A stretch of 9,485 bases of DNA from Nitrospinota bacterium. GTDB lineage: Bacteria > UBA8248. The DNA is taken from contig WTGD01000445.1 in NCBI GenBank assembly GCA_011523725.1, positions 1 through 9,485 of the forward strand, given 5' to 3'. The notes beneath the pieces were generated by a model. It ran no database searches and was not told the DNA's origin. It saw only the letters and a list, made by a program, of their open reading frames with translations. Position numbers and translations under genes: made by a program. Shown here one piece after another: positions 1 through 6,314 of this stretch (the stretch's first letter is position 1; each line of letters starts with the position of its first letter).

Positions 1-103
1 GGGGGTAAAATGCGTTTTATCGCCATTCCGAATTATACCCCCCACCGAATCGCTTGCGGGCTTACGCCCTTAGCTCTTCGACTCCCCCTCAAGGGGGGAG
101 TGA
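1..103 (+). repeat. Family A palindromic repeat, copy 1 (left end probably cut by the window)
   Basis: This segment matches the reverse complement of 7213-7315 over its full 103 bases with about 7 differences by eye. It contains two inverted repeats. One is a G-run/C-run pair (GGGGGTA at the start, TACCCCCC near 36-43). The other is a tight hairpin, ACTCCCCC-loop-GGGGGAGT, near 81-101. The first base falls inside the left arm, so the element probably begins upstream of the window. It lies downstream of tRNA-Arg on the minus strand, where its tight hairpin could help stop transcription, although no U-tract follows. Open reading frames through it look like artefacts. It is non-coding and of unknown function. 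Confidence 0.75.
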
Positions 104-156
104 TTTTGGAAGTCTCCTCGGTGGGGAACGATCTTCGTACGGACAGCTTTTCAGAA

Positions 157-233
157 TGGTACCCCCGGCAGGATTCGAACCTGCGGCCTACGGATTAGGA
201 ATCCGGCGCTCTATCCTGCTGAGCTACGGGGGC
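157..233 (-). tRNA. tRNA-Arg (anticodon CCT)
   Basis: Reading the minus strand, the sequence folds as a complete 77-nt cloverleaf. It has a 7-bp acceptor stem (GCCCCCG with CGGGGGT, one G-U pair), a D arm with GCTC/GAGC, a T arm GCAGG-TTCGAAT-CCTGC, discriminator A and an encoded CCA. The anticodon loop is TTCCTAA, giving anticodon CCT, which reads AGG arginine codons. The outermost anticodon-stem pair is a C-U mismatch. It starts 26 nt after the end of apt on the same strand with no visible promoter of its own, so it is probably processed from the apt operon transcript. Confidence 0.96.
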
Positions 234-259
234 ATGATCTGCGTCGGCGAATCGCGGCG

Positions 260-787
260 TCAATCGTATGTTATCAGAGAGCGCACGGGGTGTGGAGCGA
301 GCTTGTCGCGCCCGTTCAGAAACGCGAGCTCGATGAGGAACGAAAAGCCGTGGATGCTCCCGCCGAGCGATTCCACGAGCGATATGCAGGCGGAGGCGGT
401 GCCGCCGGTGGCGAGCACGTCGTCGGCGATCAGCACCTTGTCGCCGGGCGCGACGGCGTCCTTATGGATTTCGAGCGTGTCCGTTCCGTATTCGAGTTCA
501 TAAGTCGCCTGGGTCTTCTCCCAGGGGAGTTTTCCTGCTTTTCGCACCAGCACGAAGCCCGCACCGAGTTTATAGGCGATGGGCGCCCCGATGATGAAGC
601 CGCGCGCCTCGACGCCCAGGACGACGTCGATCCCCTCCCCCATCAGAGGCTCGGCCGCCATGTCCACCGCCGCCTGGAAGGCCTCGGCATTCTGGAACAT
701 AGGCGTGATGTCCTTGAACAGGATGCCCTCCTTGGGGAAGTCGGGGACGTCCCGGATATGTTCGAGAAGATGGCTGATGTCGGACAT
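260..787 (-). CDS. apt: Adenine phosphoribosyltransferase
   Basis: The product converts adenine plus PRPP to AMP and pyrophosphate, the cytosolic purine salvage step. The 175-residue protein has the usual Apt length and layout. The N-terminal IRDVPDFPKEGILFKDITP (about residues 11-29) is the family signature, VEARGFIIGAPIA follows near 59-71, and the PRPP-binding loop VLIADDVLATGGTA sits at about 118-131. The ATG start at 787 is preceded by GAGAGGTAG about 8 nt upstream, a good ribosome binding site. It follows the NlpD-like gene after 42 nt on the same strand and is followed by tRNA-Arg 26 nt later, so it is probably the last protein gene of the operon. All expected motifs are present. Confidence 0.97.
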   Translation of the reverse strand: MSDISHLLEHIRDVPDFPKEGILFKDITPMFQNAEAFQAAVDMAAEPLMGEGIDVVLGVEARGFIIGAPIAYKLGAGFVLVRKAGKLPWEKTQATYELEYGTDTLEIHKDAVAPGDKVLIADDVLATGGTASACISLVESLGGSIHGFSFLIELAFLNGRDKLAPHPVRSLITYD

Positions 788-829
788 GAAATCTACCTCT
801 CGCGGATGATGGTCGGCTCGCGGAAAATT

Positions 830-1711
830 TTATGGCAGGTAGGATAGCGGGTTTTTGGGGCGCGTGCGATGGCGGATCTCGAAATGGAGGCGCGCGGTCT
901 TAAAGCGCGGCGTGCGGCCCGTGAGCGCGATGGGCGCGCCGCGCGAGACGCTCTGCCCCTTGCGCACGAGGTTCTCGGCGACGTTCGCGTAGATGGAGTG
1001 GTACTCGCCCCCGTGGTGGCGCAGGATGATGAGGCGGCCCAGGTTCCCGGGGCCGAAATCGGAATAGATGACGCGGCCCGAAGCCGCGGCGCGGACCCGG
1101 GCGCGCTCGCGGGCGGCAATGACGATCCCGTCAGTTTTGTGGTTTCCCCTCCCGCTAAAGCGGCGGATAAGGCGTCCGCGCAGGGGCCAGGAAAACCGGG
1201 GGCGCTTGCCGTAGCTCTTGCGGTACGTCGTTCTCCCCTTTTTCGCGCGGTGCGTCCGGGCGGGACTTTTGAGTTTCCTGGAGGGTCTTCGGGCTGATCT
1301 TGCGGCGGCCTTGCGGCGCGGCGGCGCCGCCCAGAGCGGGCGCCTTTTCGGGGGACTTGCGCTGACGTTCTTCCGTATGAGGCGCGTCGTTCTGGCGCCC
1401 GGAATGAAGAGGCGCACGCCCACCTCGATGCGGTCGGGATTGTCGATGCCGTTCAAGACGGCGATCTGCTCGACTTCCACCCCATAGGCGCGCCCGATGC
1501 GCCAGAGGTTCTCGCCGCGCCTTACGGTGTGGTGAACCCCGCCGGCGCCGGGGCCGCTCTTCGGCGGAGGCGGCAGCGGGGGTGCGACGAGCGCGCAACC
1601 GTTGAGCAGACACAGAATGAGGACGCACCCTCTGCGCCGCATAGCGCGCCGGCCCCGCGAACCCGGTGCGGGCTGAATGTGAATTTCCTCCGAGTCCACG
1701 CCGTCCCTCAT
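830..1711 (-). CDS. NlpD-like lipoprotein: LysM domain plus degenerate LytM (M23) domain
   Basis: This is a predicted outer-membrane lipoprotein that binds peptidoglycan and may activate a cell-wall amidase at division. After a basic stretch and a hydrophobic segment it has a lipobox-like LNGC (Cys39), a proline-rich patch (44-50), a LysM domain (about 60-105), a long Lys/Arg-rich linker (about 106-172) and a C-terminal LytM/M23 domain (about 173-293). The domain lacks the usual peptidase residues: the first zinc histidine is Asn190 (NHKTD), the YAH motif is YAN, and HLHFEIR is RLHFEIR. E. coli NlpD, a non-catalytic activator of AmiC, has the same first and last changes. The ATG at 1711 overlaps the upstream stop as ATGA, which favours coupling. 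An internal ATG at 1642 (MRRRGCVLILCLLNGC) gives a more ordinary signal peptide. Activator function is inferred from family. Confidence 0.88.
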   Translation of the reverse strand: MRDGVDSEEIHIQPAPGSRGRRAMRRRGCVLILCLLNGCALVAPPLPPPPKSGPGAGGVHHTVRRGENLWRIGRAYGVEVEQIAVLNGIDNPDRIEVGVRLFIPGARTTRLIRKNVSASPPKRRPLWAAPPRRKAAARSARRPSRKLKSPARTHRAKKGRTTYRKSYGKRPRFSWPLRGRLIRRFSGRGNHKTDGIVIAARERARVRAAASGRVIYSDFGPGNLGRLIILRHHGGEYHSIYANVAENLVRKGQSVSRGAPIALTGRTPRFKTARLHFEIRHRTRPKNPLSYLP

Positions 1712-2157
1712 GAGTCGCCCAGGGCCATCCGCACGGCCTCCCGGGCGCTGGCCGCCGGGACGACTCCCGCCGGGCTCCCGTCGCGGCCCAGGGAGATGAC
1801 CCGCTTGCCGAGCTTGAGACCGATGGCGATCTCTGAGAGCGTGCCGTATGCGCCCGCCATGGCGATGAGCGCATGGGCCGTCGCCGCGATGACGACGTTT
1901 CTGGCGTGGCCCATGCCCGTGACGATGGGGATGTCGATGAAAGCGTTGGCGGAGCGCGCGTCATAGGTGGGCAGGACGCCCACGGTGAGGCCGCCCGCTC
2001 CTTTCGCCCCGCGCGCCGCGGCCTCCATGACGCCGCCCAGACCGCCGCAGACGAGCACGGCGCCCGCGCGCGCAATCTCGGCGCCCGCCTCCTCGGCCAG
2101 GGCGGCCGTTTCGGGAGCCGGATCGGAATCGCCGATGACGCCGATGATGGTTCGCAT
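1708..2157 (-). CDS. TIGR00725-type SLOG/LOG-like Rossmann protein
   Basis: The 149-residue protein belongs to the small SLOG-related family often annotated TIGR00725 or 'possible lysine decarboxylase-like'. It is a Rossmann-fold nucleotide-binding protein related to LOG and DprA. Visible signatures are IGVIGDSDP at about 5-13, VLVCGGLGGVMEAAARGA at 34-51, GMGHARN at 81-87 and the loop GAYGTLSEIA at 102-111, which corresponds to the family GG(Y)GTLSE phosphate-binding loop. The exact substrate is not known for this family. LOG enzymes cleave nucleoside monophosphates, but this shorter type should not be assumed to do so. It is the first gene of the operon behind the promoter at 2190-2217, and its TGA overlaps the next ATG by 4 bp. 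No clear ribosome binding site is exposed before the ATG. Confidence 0.88.
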   Translation of the reverse strand: MRTIIGVIGDSDPAPETAALAEEAGAEIARAGAVLVCGGLGGVMEAAARGAKGAGGLTVGVLPTYDARSANAFIDIPIVTGMGHARNVVIAATAHALIAMAGAYGTLSEIAIGLKLGKRVISLGRDGSPAGVVPAASAREAVRMALGDS

Positions 2158-2160
2158 CAG

Positions 2161-2184
2161 AAATAATCCCGGGGCGGGTTATTT
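2161..2184 (-). promoter_or_regulatory. 5'-end hairpin in the leader of the TIGR00725-nlpD-apt operon
   Basis: On the minus strand the 24 nt read as a stem AAATAA-CCC pairing with GGG-(bulged A)-TTATTT around a GCCCC loop. It ends 3 nt before the ATG at 2157. With the promoter at 2190-2217, transcription would start near 2183, so this hairpin would be the extreme 5' end of the mRNA. The only purine-rich Shine-Dalgarno-like bases (GGGA) lie inside the stem. It could stabilise the mRNA or limit translation; this is inference only. Confidence 0.5.
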
Positions 2185-2189
2185 CTTTG

Positions 2190-2217
2190 ATTTTAGCGGG
2201 CGGGCGCGCCTCGTCAA
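2190..2217 (-). promoter_or_regulatory. Sigma70-type promoter for the TIGR00725-nlpD-apt-tRNA-Arg operon
   Basis: The minus strand shows TTGACG (-35, bases 2217-2212), a 16-nt spacer and TAAAAT (-10, bases 2195-2190). Five of six bases match consensus in each box. It sits about 33 nt upstream of the ATG at 2157 and is correctly oriented, in an intergenic region after the hydrolase gene. The predicted transcript start is near 2183, giving a leader of about 26 nt. The AT-rich -10 stands out against a GC-rich spacer. Confidence 0.7.
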
Positions 2218-2286
2218 GTGGCGATGCGCGCCTGCGCCGGAAAGACGGTTTTTCCCTTCTGCCTCCCCTGCCCCAACGCCTGCGGC

Positions 2287-3474
2287 TTACCCTCCCTCGG
2301 GAACGATCACCCTTTTGTTGTGATCCGCCGGCAGGCCGCCCTCCAGCGTGTGCAGCATCCAGTCCGCGATGGCGGGATACATGTCCGCCGCGACCTCGCC
2401 CATGGGGTGGAATACGCCCTCGTAGAGCCAGAGTTCGCGCGGACAGGTGAGGTGCGCGAAGAACACGTCGATGTCGTCCGGCGTGCAGAGCTCGTCCATG
2501 TCGCCCGCCACGAGCAGGTAGTTCGACTTCATCTTCCCGACCAGGGGCAGCCAGATGTTGTCGCGCTCCTCGACGAACTCGTCGAACGCGTCCTCATCGA
2601 GGATGTTCGTCATGTACATATAGATGCGCTTGAAGTTGGGCTGGGCCTGGTCGAAGATGATGTCCGAGGGCCCCACGTTCGCCATCTGGCCGACCACGGC
2701 CTTGACGCGATCGTCCTGGGCGGCGATTTCCACCGTCCAGCGGCTGCCCATGCTCATGCCCATGATGCCGATTTTCGAGGAATCCACTTCCTCGCGCTCG
2801 GTGAGCCAGTCGATGACCCTGCTGCCCGCGCGCGCGTAGTTGTGGTGGTCCACCCACACCTGGTTGATGTTGCACTCGCCCTGCCCCGGCCCGTCCATGA
2901 TGGCGAAGTTCATCCCGCGCGCGTGGAACCAGTTGTTGTAGGGCAGAAGCCCGTCTTCCTTGATCATGTCCATGCCGGGGATGAGGAGAACGGTGGGTTT
3001 GGGCCCCTCCCCCTCCTGGGGCCAGTAGTAGAAGTACGCGTTCTTGCCGGGGTCGAACTCTACCTGGTGTTTCTGGATGTCGCCGCCCCTCACCTCGCGC
3101 ATCTTATCGAAGCAGCGCGAGACGCCCGCGTAGTATTCCTTCTTGCGGGGGTGTCCATCCACGGGAATGAGGTGCTGGCCGCGCCCGTAGCAAAGACCCG
3201 CACGGTTGTAGTGCATGGCGGCTGTCACGAGGTTCCCTGCCTCCTCGGCGGCAATCGCCTTGCTCTCCTGAAGAGCGCCCTGCTTGCCCCAAAGAAGAGG
3301 GATGGAACGCCGGCCTGAGACTTTCGAGTAAACTGCCTCGAGGTCCTGGTGCCGGAAGCCTCTCTCGTAGCGCGTGCCCATGATGCCGGGGTGGAGGACG
3401 TCCTCGTTGTCGGAGAGTTTGAGGAAATTGTCGAAAATCCAGTTCTGATTCGCGCGTGACGCCTGTCGTCTCAT
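2287..3474 (-). CDS. Alpha/beta hydrolase, FrsA / dihydropseudooxynicotine-hydrolase-like
   Basis: This 395-residue serine hydrolase is of the type with a helical N-terminal region and a C-terminal alpha/beta fold. The substrate is not predictable from sequence; relatives cleave C-C or ester bonds. An oxyanion-type motif VLLIPGMD lies at about 162-169, followed by MDGPGQGE (193-200). The nucleophile elbow is GMSMG with Ser241. The likely acid is Asp327 in AGDMDELCTP, and the likely base is His356 in YEGVFHP, so the triad looks complete. I chose the ATG at 3474 because GGAGAAGG lies 7 nt before it. The frame stays open to 3807, but that extension has no clear coding character and runs into the divergent gene's leader. 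It is divergent from metY-1. No promoter or terminator was convincing for it. Confidence 0.87.
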   Translation of the reverse strand: MRRQASRANQNWIFDNFLKLSDNEDVLHPGIMGTRYERGFRHQDLEAVYSKVSGRRSIPLLWGKQGALQESKAIAAEEAGNLVTAAMHYNRAGLCYGRGQHLIPVDGHPRKKEYYAGVSRCFDKMREVRGGDIQKHQVEFDPGKNAYFYYWPQEGEGPKPTVLLIPGMDMIKEDGLLPYNNWFHARGMNFAIMDGPGQGECNINQVWVDHHNYARAGSRVIDWLTEREEVDSSKIGIMGMSMGSRWTVEIAAQDDRVKAVVGQMANVGPSDIIFDQAQPNFKRIYMYMTNILDEDAFDEFVEERDNIWLPLVGKMKSNYLLVAGDMDELCTPDDIDVFFAHLTCPRELWLYEGVFHPMGEVAADMYPAIADWMLHTLEGGLPADHNKRVIVPEGG

Positions 3475-3635
3475 GCCGCTACCTTCTCCTTTCGTGTGGG
3501 TGTTGAGGCGAGTTTTGTCCCCGCCGCTTTCAAGCAGATACAAGGCCTGATTCAGCGGGCTATCTTCGGGCCAGTCGCCATGAGAGGTCAACCGCCTCAG
3601 CGGATCCGCGGCGAAGCGCAGGTTCCGGTTTGTGT

Positions 3636-3664
3636 TTGCCGAATCCATTGATTTTGTGTAGATT
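3636..3664 (+). promoter_or_regulatory. Candidate promoter for metY-1
   Basis: TTGCCG (-35, 3636-3641), a 17-nt spacer and TAGATT (-10, 3659-3664) lie upstream of metY-1. Each box matches four of six consensus bases with ideal spacing. A start near 3671 would give a leader of about 100 nt that contains the hairpin at 3687-3733. This is only a moderate match, in a relatively AT-rich stretch. Confidence 0.4.
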
Positions 3665-3686
3665 CGCATCTTTTGGTTTTTCAATA

Positions 3687-3733
3687 CGGCAGGGGTTGCG
3701 AGTTTCCTTGCAAGACTTCTCGAACCCCTGCCG
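3687..3733 (+). promoter_or_regulatory. Long leader hairpin upstream of metY-1 (possible attenuator)
   Basis: CGGCAGGGGTT (3687-3697) pairs perfectly with AACCCCTGCCG (3723-3733), 11 bp. The inner CGAG/CTCG adds 4 bp after one bulged G, leaving a 16-nt loop that itself contains CTTGCAAG. A pyrimidine-rich tract with many Ts follows directly (3734-3750), then the ribosome binding site GAGAGAGG and the ATG at 3770. It therefore lies in the probable 5' leader of a methionine-synthesis gene and has the shape of an imperfect intrinsic terminator. I do not recognise it as a known SAM riboswitch. It could instead be a protein-binding operator or an mRNA stabiliser. Confidence 0.55.
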
Positions 3734-3769
3734 GTTTCTTTTCTTGTCTTGAGAGAGAGGGTTTTGGAA

Positions 3770-5080
3770 ATGACCGTGGAAACAGCGGAGATACTGGAAC
3801 TCAGCAATGATGCATCAATCGTCCTTCACGCCGGATACCGCAGCGACCCCGTCACGAACGCCGTGGCCGTACCGATTTACCAGACGTCCTCCTACCAGTT
3901 CGACAGCACGGACCACGCGGCCAATCTTTTCGCGCTGAAGGAACTCGGGAACATCTACACGCGAATCATGAACCCCACGAACGACGTGCTGGAAAAACGC
4001 CTGGCAGCCCTCGAGGGCGGCGTCGGCGGCCTCGCCGTATCCTCGGGCCAGTCGGCCTCGATGATGGCCGTGATGAACGTGGCCCGCGCGGGCGACAACA
4101 TCGTGAGTTCGACGGACCTCTACGGCGGCACCTGGAACCTCTTCGCGAACCAGCTGCAGGACATCGGCATCGAGTGCCGTTTCGTGGACCCGGAAGACCC
4201 GGAGAATTTCGTGAGGGCGACGGATGACAAGACGCGCGCCTACTACGCGGAGACGCTGCCGAACCCGAAGCTGCACGTCTTCCCGCTCCGGGAAGTCTCG
4301 GACCTCGGGCGTGAGCTGGGAATTCCCCTCATCGTGGACAACACGGCGGCCCATGGTCTCTGCAAGCCCTTCGAGCACGGCGCGGCCGTCATCGCCTCCT
4401 CATGCACGAAATACATCGGCGGGCACGGCAACTCCATCGGCGGCATCATCATCGACGCCGGCAACTTCGACTGGGAGGCGCACCCCGAAAGGCAGCCCTA
4501 CCTCAACCAGCCGGACCCGAGCTACCACGGCGCCGTCTGGGCCCAAGCCGTCAAACCGCTCGGCCCCATCGCCTACATCATCAAGGCGCGCGTCACGCTC
4601 CTGCGCGACTCCGGCCAGGCGATGAGCCCCTTCAACACCTTCTTGTTCCTGCAAGGCCTCGAAACCCTGCCCCTGCGCATGGAGCGGCACTGCGAGAACG
4701 CCGCCGCCGTGGCGGATTACCTGAACGCCCACCCCAAGGTGAACACCACGATTTTCCCCGGCCTCATGGACGGAGAGTTCCGCCGCCGCGCGGATACGTA
4801 TCTCAAGGGCGGCTACGGCGGCCTGGTCGGAATCGACCTCACCGGCGGCTACGAGGCGGGCCAGAACTTCATCAACGCACTCAAGATGTTCTACCACGTG
4901 GCGAACATCGGCGATTCGAGGAGCCTCGCCATCCATCCGGCGAGCACCACGCACTCCCAGCTCAGCCCCGAGGAGCAGGAGCAGACGGGCGTGACGCCGG
5001 GCTACGTGCGGCTCTCCATCGGCATCGAGCACATCGACGACATCATCGCCGATCTCGAACAGGCCCTGGATGCCGCATAA
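3770..5080 (+). CDS. metY: O-acetylhomoserine sulfhydrylase-type PLP enzyme, divergent clade (MetY-1)
   Basis: This is a 436-residue Cys/Met-metabolism PLP enzyme. The likely reaction is O-acetylhomoserine plus sulfide giving homocysteine and acetate, in the cytosol. Visible signatures are PIYQTSSYQF (35-44), YTRIMNPT (63-70), SSGQSASM (91-98), VDNTAAHG with the PLP-contacting Asp190 (189-196), the Schiff-base lysine Lys214 in SSCTKYIGGHG, and HPASTTHSQLSPEEQ near the C-terminus. DNTAAHG and SSCTK depart from the commoner DNTFATP and SATK seen in the second paralogue at 7552. This, with DPSYHGAVWAQAVKPLGPIAYI, suggests the alternative MetY clade known from alphaproteobacteria. The ATG at 3770 has GAGAGAGG 9 nt upstream; an in-frame TTG at 3749 lacks such a site. 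It ends 20 bp before a strong terminator, so it is probably monocistronic. Homoserine ester preference is not certain. Confidence 0.92.
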   Translation: MTVETAEILELSNDASIVLHAGYRSDPVTNAVAVPIYQTSSYQFDSTDHAANLFALKELGNIYTRIMNPTNDVLEKRLAALEGGVGGLAVSSGQSASMMAVMNVARAGDNIVSSTDLYGGTWNLFANQLQDIGIECRFVDPEDPENFVRATDDKTRAYYAETLPNPKLHVFPLREVSDLGRELGIPLIVDNTAAHGLCKPFEHGAAVIASSCTKYIGGHGNSIGGIIIDAGNFDWEAHPERQPYLNQPDPSYHGAVWAQAVKPLGPIAYIIKARVTLLRDSGQAMSPFNTFLFLQGLETLPLRMERHCENAAAVADYLNAHPKVNTTIFPGLMDGEFRRRADTYLKGGYGGLVGIDLTGGYEAGQNFINALKMFYHVANIGDSRSLAIHPASTTHSQLSPEEQEQTGVTPGYVRLSIGIEHIDDIIADLEQALDAA

Positions 5081-5100
5081 CGCATCGCAAGAGAGAAACG

Positions 5101-5136
5101 AAAAGGGGGCGTCCCACACGGGGCGCCTCTTTTTTT
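5101..5136 (+). terminator. Strong rho-independent terminator of metY-1
   Basis: A 15-bp stem (5101-5115 with 5120-5134, three G-U pairs) around an ACAC loop begins 20 nt after the metY-1 stop. The left arm starts AAAAGGGGGCG and the right arm ends in a run of seven Ts. A and T arms on either side mean it could also work, less well, on the other strand. Confidence 0.9.
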
Positions 5137-5184
5137 GGGCGAGCGGGAATAATTGTCGGAATGACGAACAAAGCTGCAAGGGCT

Positions 5185-5229
5185 GTAGGGACAGGCCCCC
5201 GTGCCTGTCCGAGGTCGCGACCTGTCCCT
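5185..5229 (+). repeat. Family B REP-like palindromic repeat, short copy
   Basis: These 45 bases recur at 9416-9478 in the same orientation, where an extra 18 nt is inserted. The unit is an inverted repeat: AGGGACAGG at the left pairs with CCTGTCCCT at the right, with a nested GGACAGGC/GCCTGTCC pair and a small GTCGCGAC palindrome. It is intergenic, 50 nt beyond the metY-1 terminator. It has the size and shape of a bacterial REP element. No associated transposase is visible in the window. Confidence 0.75.
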
Positions 5230-5522
5230 GCGAGCTCGGCGGACAACAAAAAAATGGACAGTCGCAAGGGCCGGATGTCGGCTTTTTCAACAATCCCATT
5301 CTGTAGCACATTCCCGGTTTGCCAAGCGAAGGGAAGGGGAAATCCAACATAAAGTGAATTGTCAGGTATTTTGCTTAAATGGTGAATATATTTGCGAAAA
5401 CAACATTAATTTAAAGTAATTTATAAGCTATGCAAGAAGCCGATCTTCGCTCAGGCGGGTCTTCCACGGGACGTATCACACAGGGAATTCAGGAAGTTGT
5501 ATCCGCTGGTGAAGTGAAAAAA
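5230..5522. other. Gene-poor, AT-rich stretch beyond the 3' end of tRNA-Pro
   Basis: I see no convincing gene here. By hand count, the 90 bases 5341-5430 have about 24% G+C, far below the surrounding genes. A weak stem GCCG-GATGT-CGGC followed by five Ts lies at about 5269-5285. A short open stretch begins at the ATG at 5430, but it runs straight into the antisense of tRNA-Pro and has no recognisable product. The odd composition and the position at the 3' end of a tRNA, a common integration site, suggest relic horizontally acquired DNA. That is inference. Confidence 0.45.
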
Positions 5523-5599
<77 letters not shown>

Positions 5600-5633
5600 A
5601 CACAAGCCGGGAGACGGCGGATCCGCCGCCCTC

Positions 5634-6314
5634 TCATGGTTTCTCCCAGCCGTATTTTCCCACCAGTTTCACGAAAACGCAGTTCACCAACTCCTCGGGG
5701 GCAAGTATCTCGCCCTTTCGGGAGACGCGGTATCGCACGAGGGTCTGCTTCTCCCCCTCTCCCAGGGGCATGACGATCCGCCCGCCGGGGGCTATCTGCT
5801 GCATCCACGGCGCAGGCACGCTGGGCGCCGACGCCGCGCTCACGATGACGTCGAAGGGCGCCTCTTCCGGCCAGCCGTAGGTGCCGTCCGCCGTCCAGAG
5901 CATATAATTCGTCAGGCCGAAAGAATCAAGCCGCTCCCTGGCCCGCACCGCCAGTTCGGGCACCCGCTCGATCGCGCGGACGGAACCCGCGAGCCTCCCC
6001 AGAAGCGCGGTAAGGTAACCCGAACCCGCGCCGATCTCAAGCACCTTCTCTCCGCCCCTGAGCTCCAGGGCCTCGAGCGTGGCGGCCACCATGTAGGGCT
6101 GGGAGATCGTCTGCCCGTGCCCGATGGGCAGCGCCTTGTCGGCGTAGGCGGTCTCAAGAAATATCTCGGGCGCGAAATGGTGCCTCGGCACCTCGCGCAG
6201 GGCGTCGAGCACGCGGGCGTCCGCGATGCCGCGAGCGATGATCTGCCCCTCCACCATCTCCTCGCGCGCGCGGCGCCGGCGGTCTTCCCTTCTCCCGCTT
6301 AATGAAAACGCCAA
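5634..6314 (-). CDS. pcm: Protein-L-isoaspartate O-methyltransferase
   Basis: This cytosolic repair enzyme uses S-adenosylmethionine to methylate L-isoaspartyl residues in aged proteins. The 226-residue protein shows RGIADARVLDALREVPRHHF (about 28-47), GHGQTISQPYMVA (66-77), the substrate/SAM signature of Pcm, and the SAM-binding motif I VLEIGAGSGYLTALL (91-105), followed by AIERVPEL (114-121). The start used is TTG at 6314, overlapping the end of surE by 16 bp. It keeps the arginine-rich RAREEMVEGQI lead-in usual for this family. The next ATG is at 6257 (MVEGQI), which would trim 19 residues and has its only purine-rich sequence directly abutting the start. The overlap with surE indicates a co-translated pair, as in many proteobacteria. 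Confidence 0.95.
   Translation of the reverse strand: MAFSLSGRREDRRRRAREEMVEGQIIARGIADARVLDALREVPRHHFAPEIFLETAYADKALPIGHGQTISQPYMVAATLEALELRGGEKVLEIGAGSGYLTALLGRLAGSVRAIERVPELAVRARERLDSFGLTNYMLWTADGTYGWPEEAPFDVIVSAASAPSVPAPWMQQIAPGGRIVMPLGEGEKQTLVRYRVSRKGEILAPEELVNCVFVKLVGKYGWEKP

Noticed and set aside
10..503. Open frames running through repeat A, tRNA-Arg and apt antisense
   Set aside because: They cross a structural tRNA and a palindromic repeat and have no recognisable domain.
3687..3733. SAM riboswitch upstream of metY-1
   Set aside because: A single long hairpin does not show the multi-helix or pseudoknot core of the SAM riboswitch classes I know.
3475..3807. 111-codon N-terminal extension of the hydrolase
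   Set aside because: A strong ribosome binding site precedes the ATG at 3474. The extension reads into the metY-1 leader hairpin and has no family-like sequence.
5430..5520. Short plus-strand frame beginning ATG 5430 (MQEADLRSGG...)
   Set aside because: It has no ribosome binding site and no recognised domain, and it continues into the antisense of tRNA-Pro.
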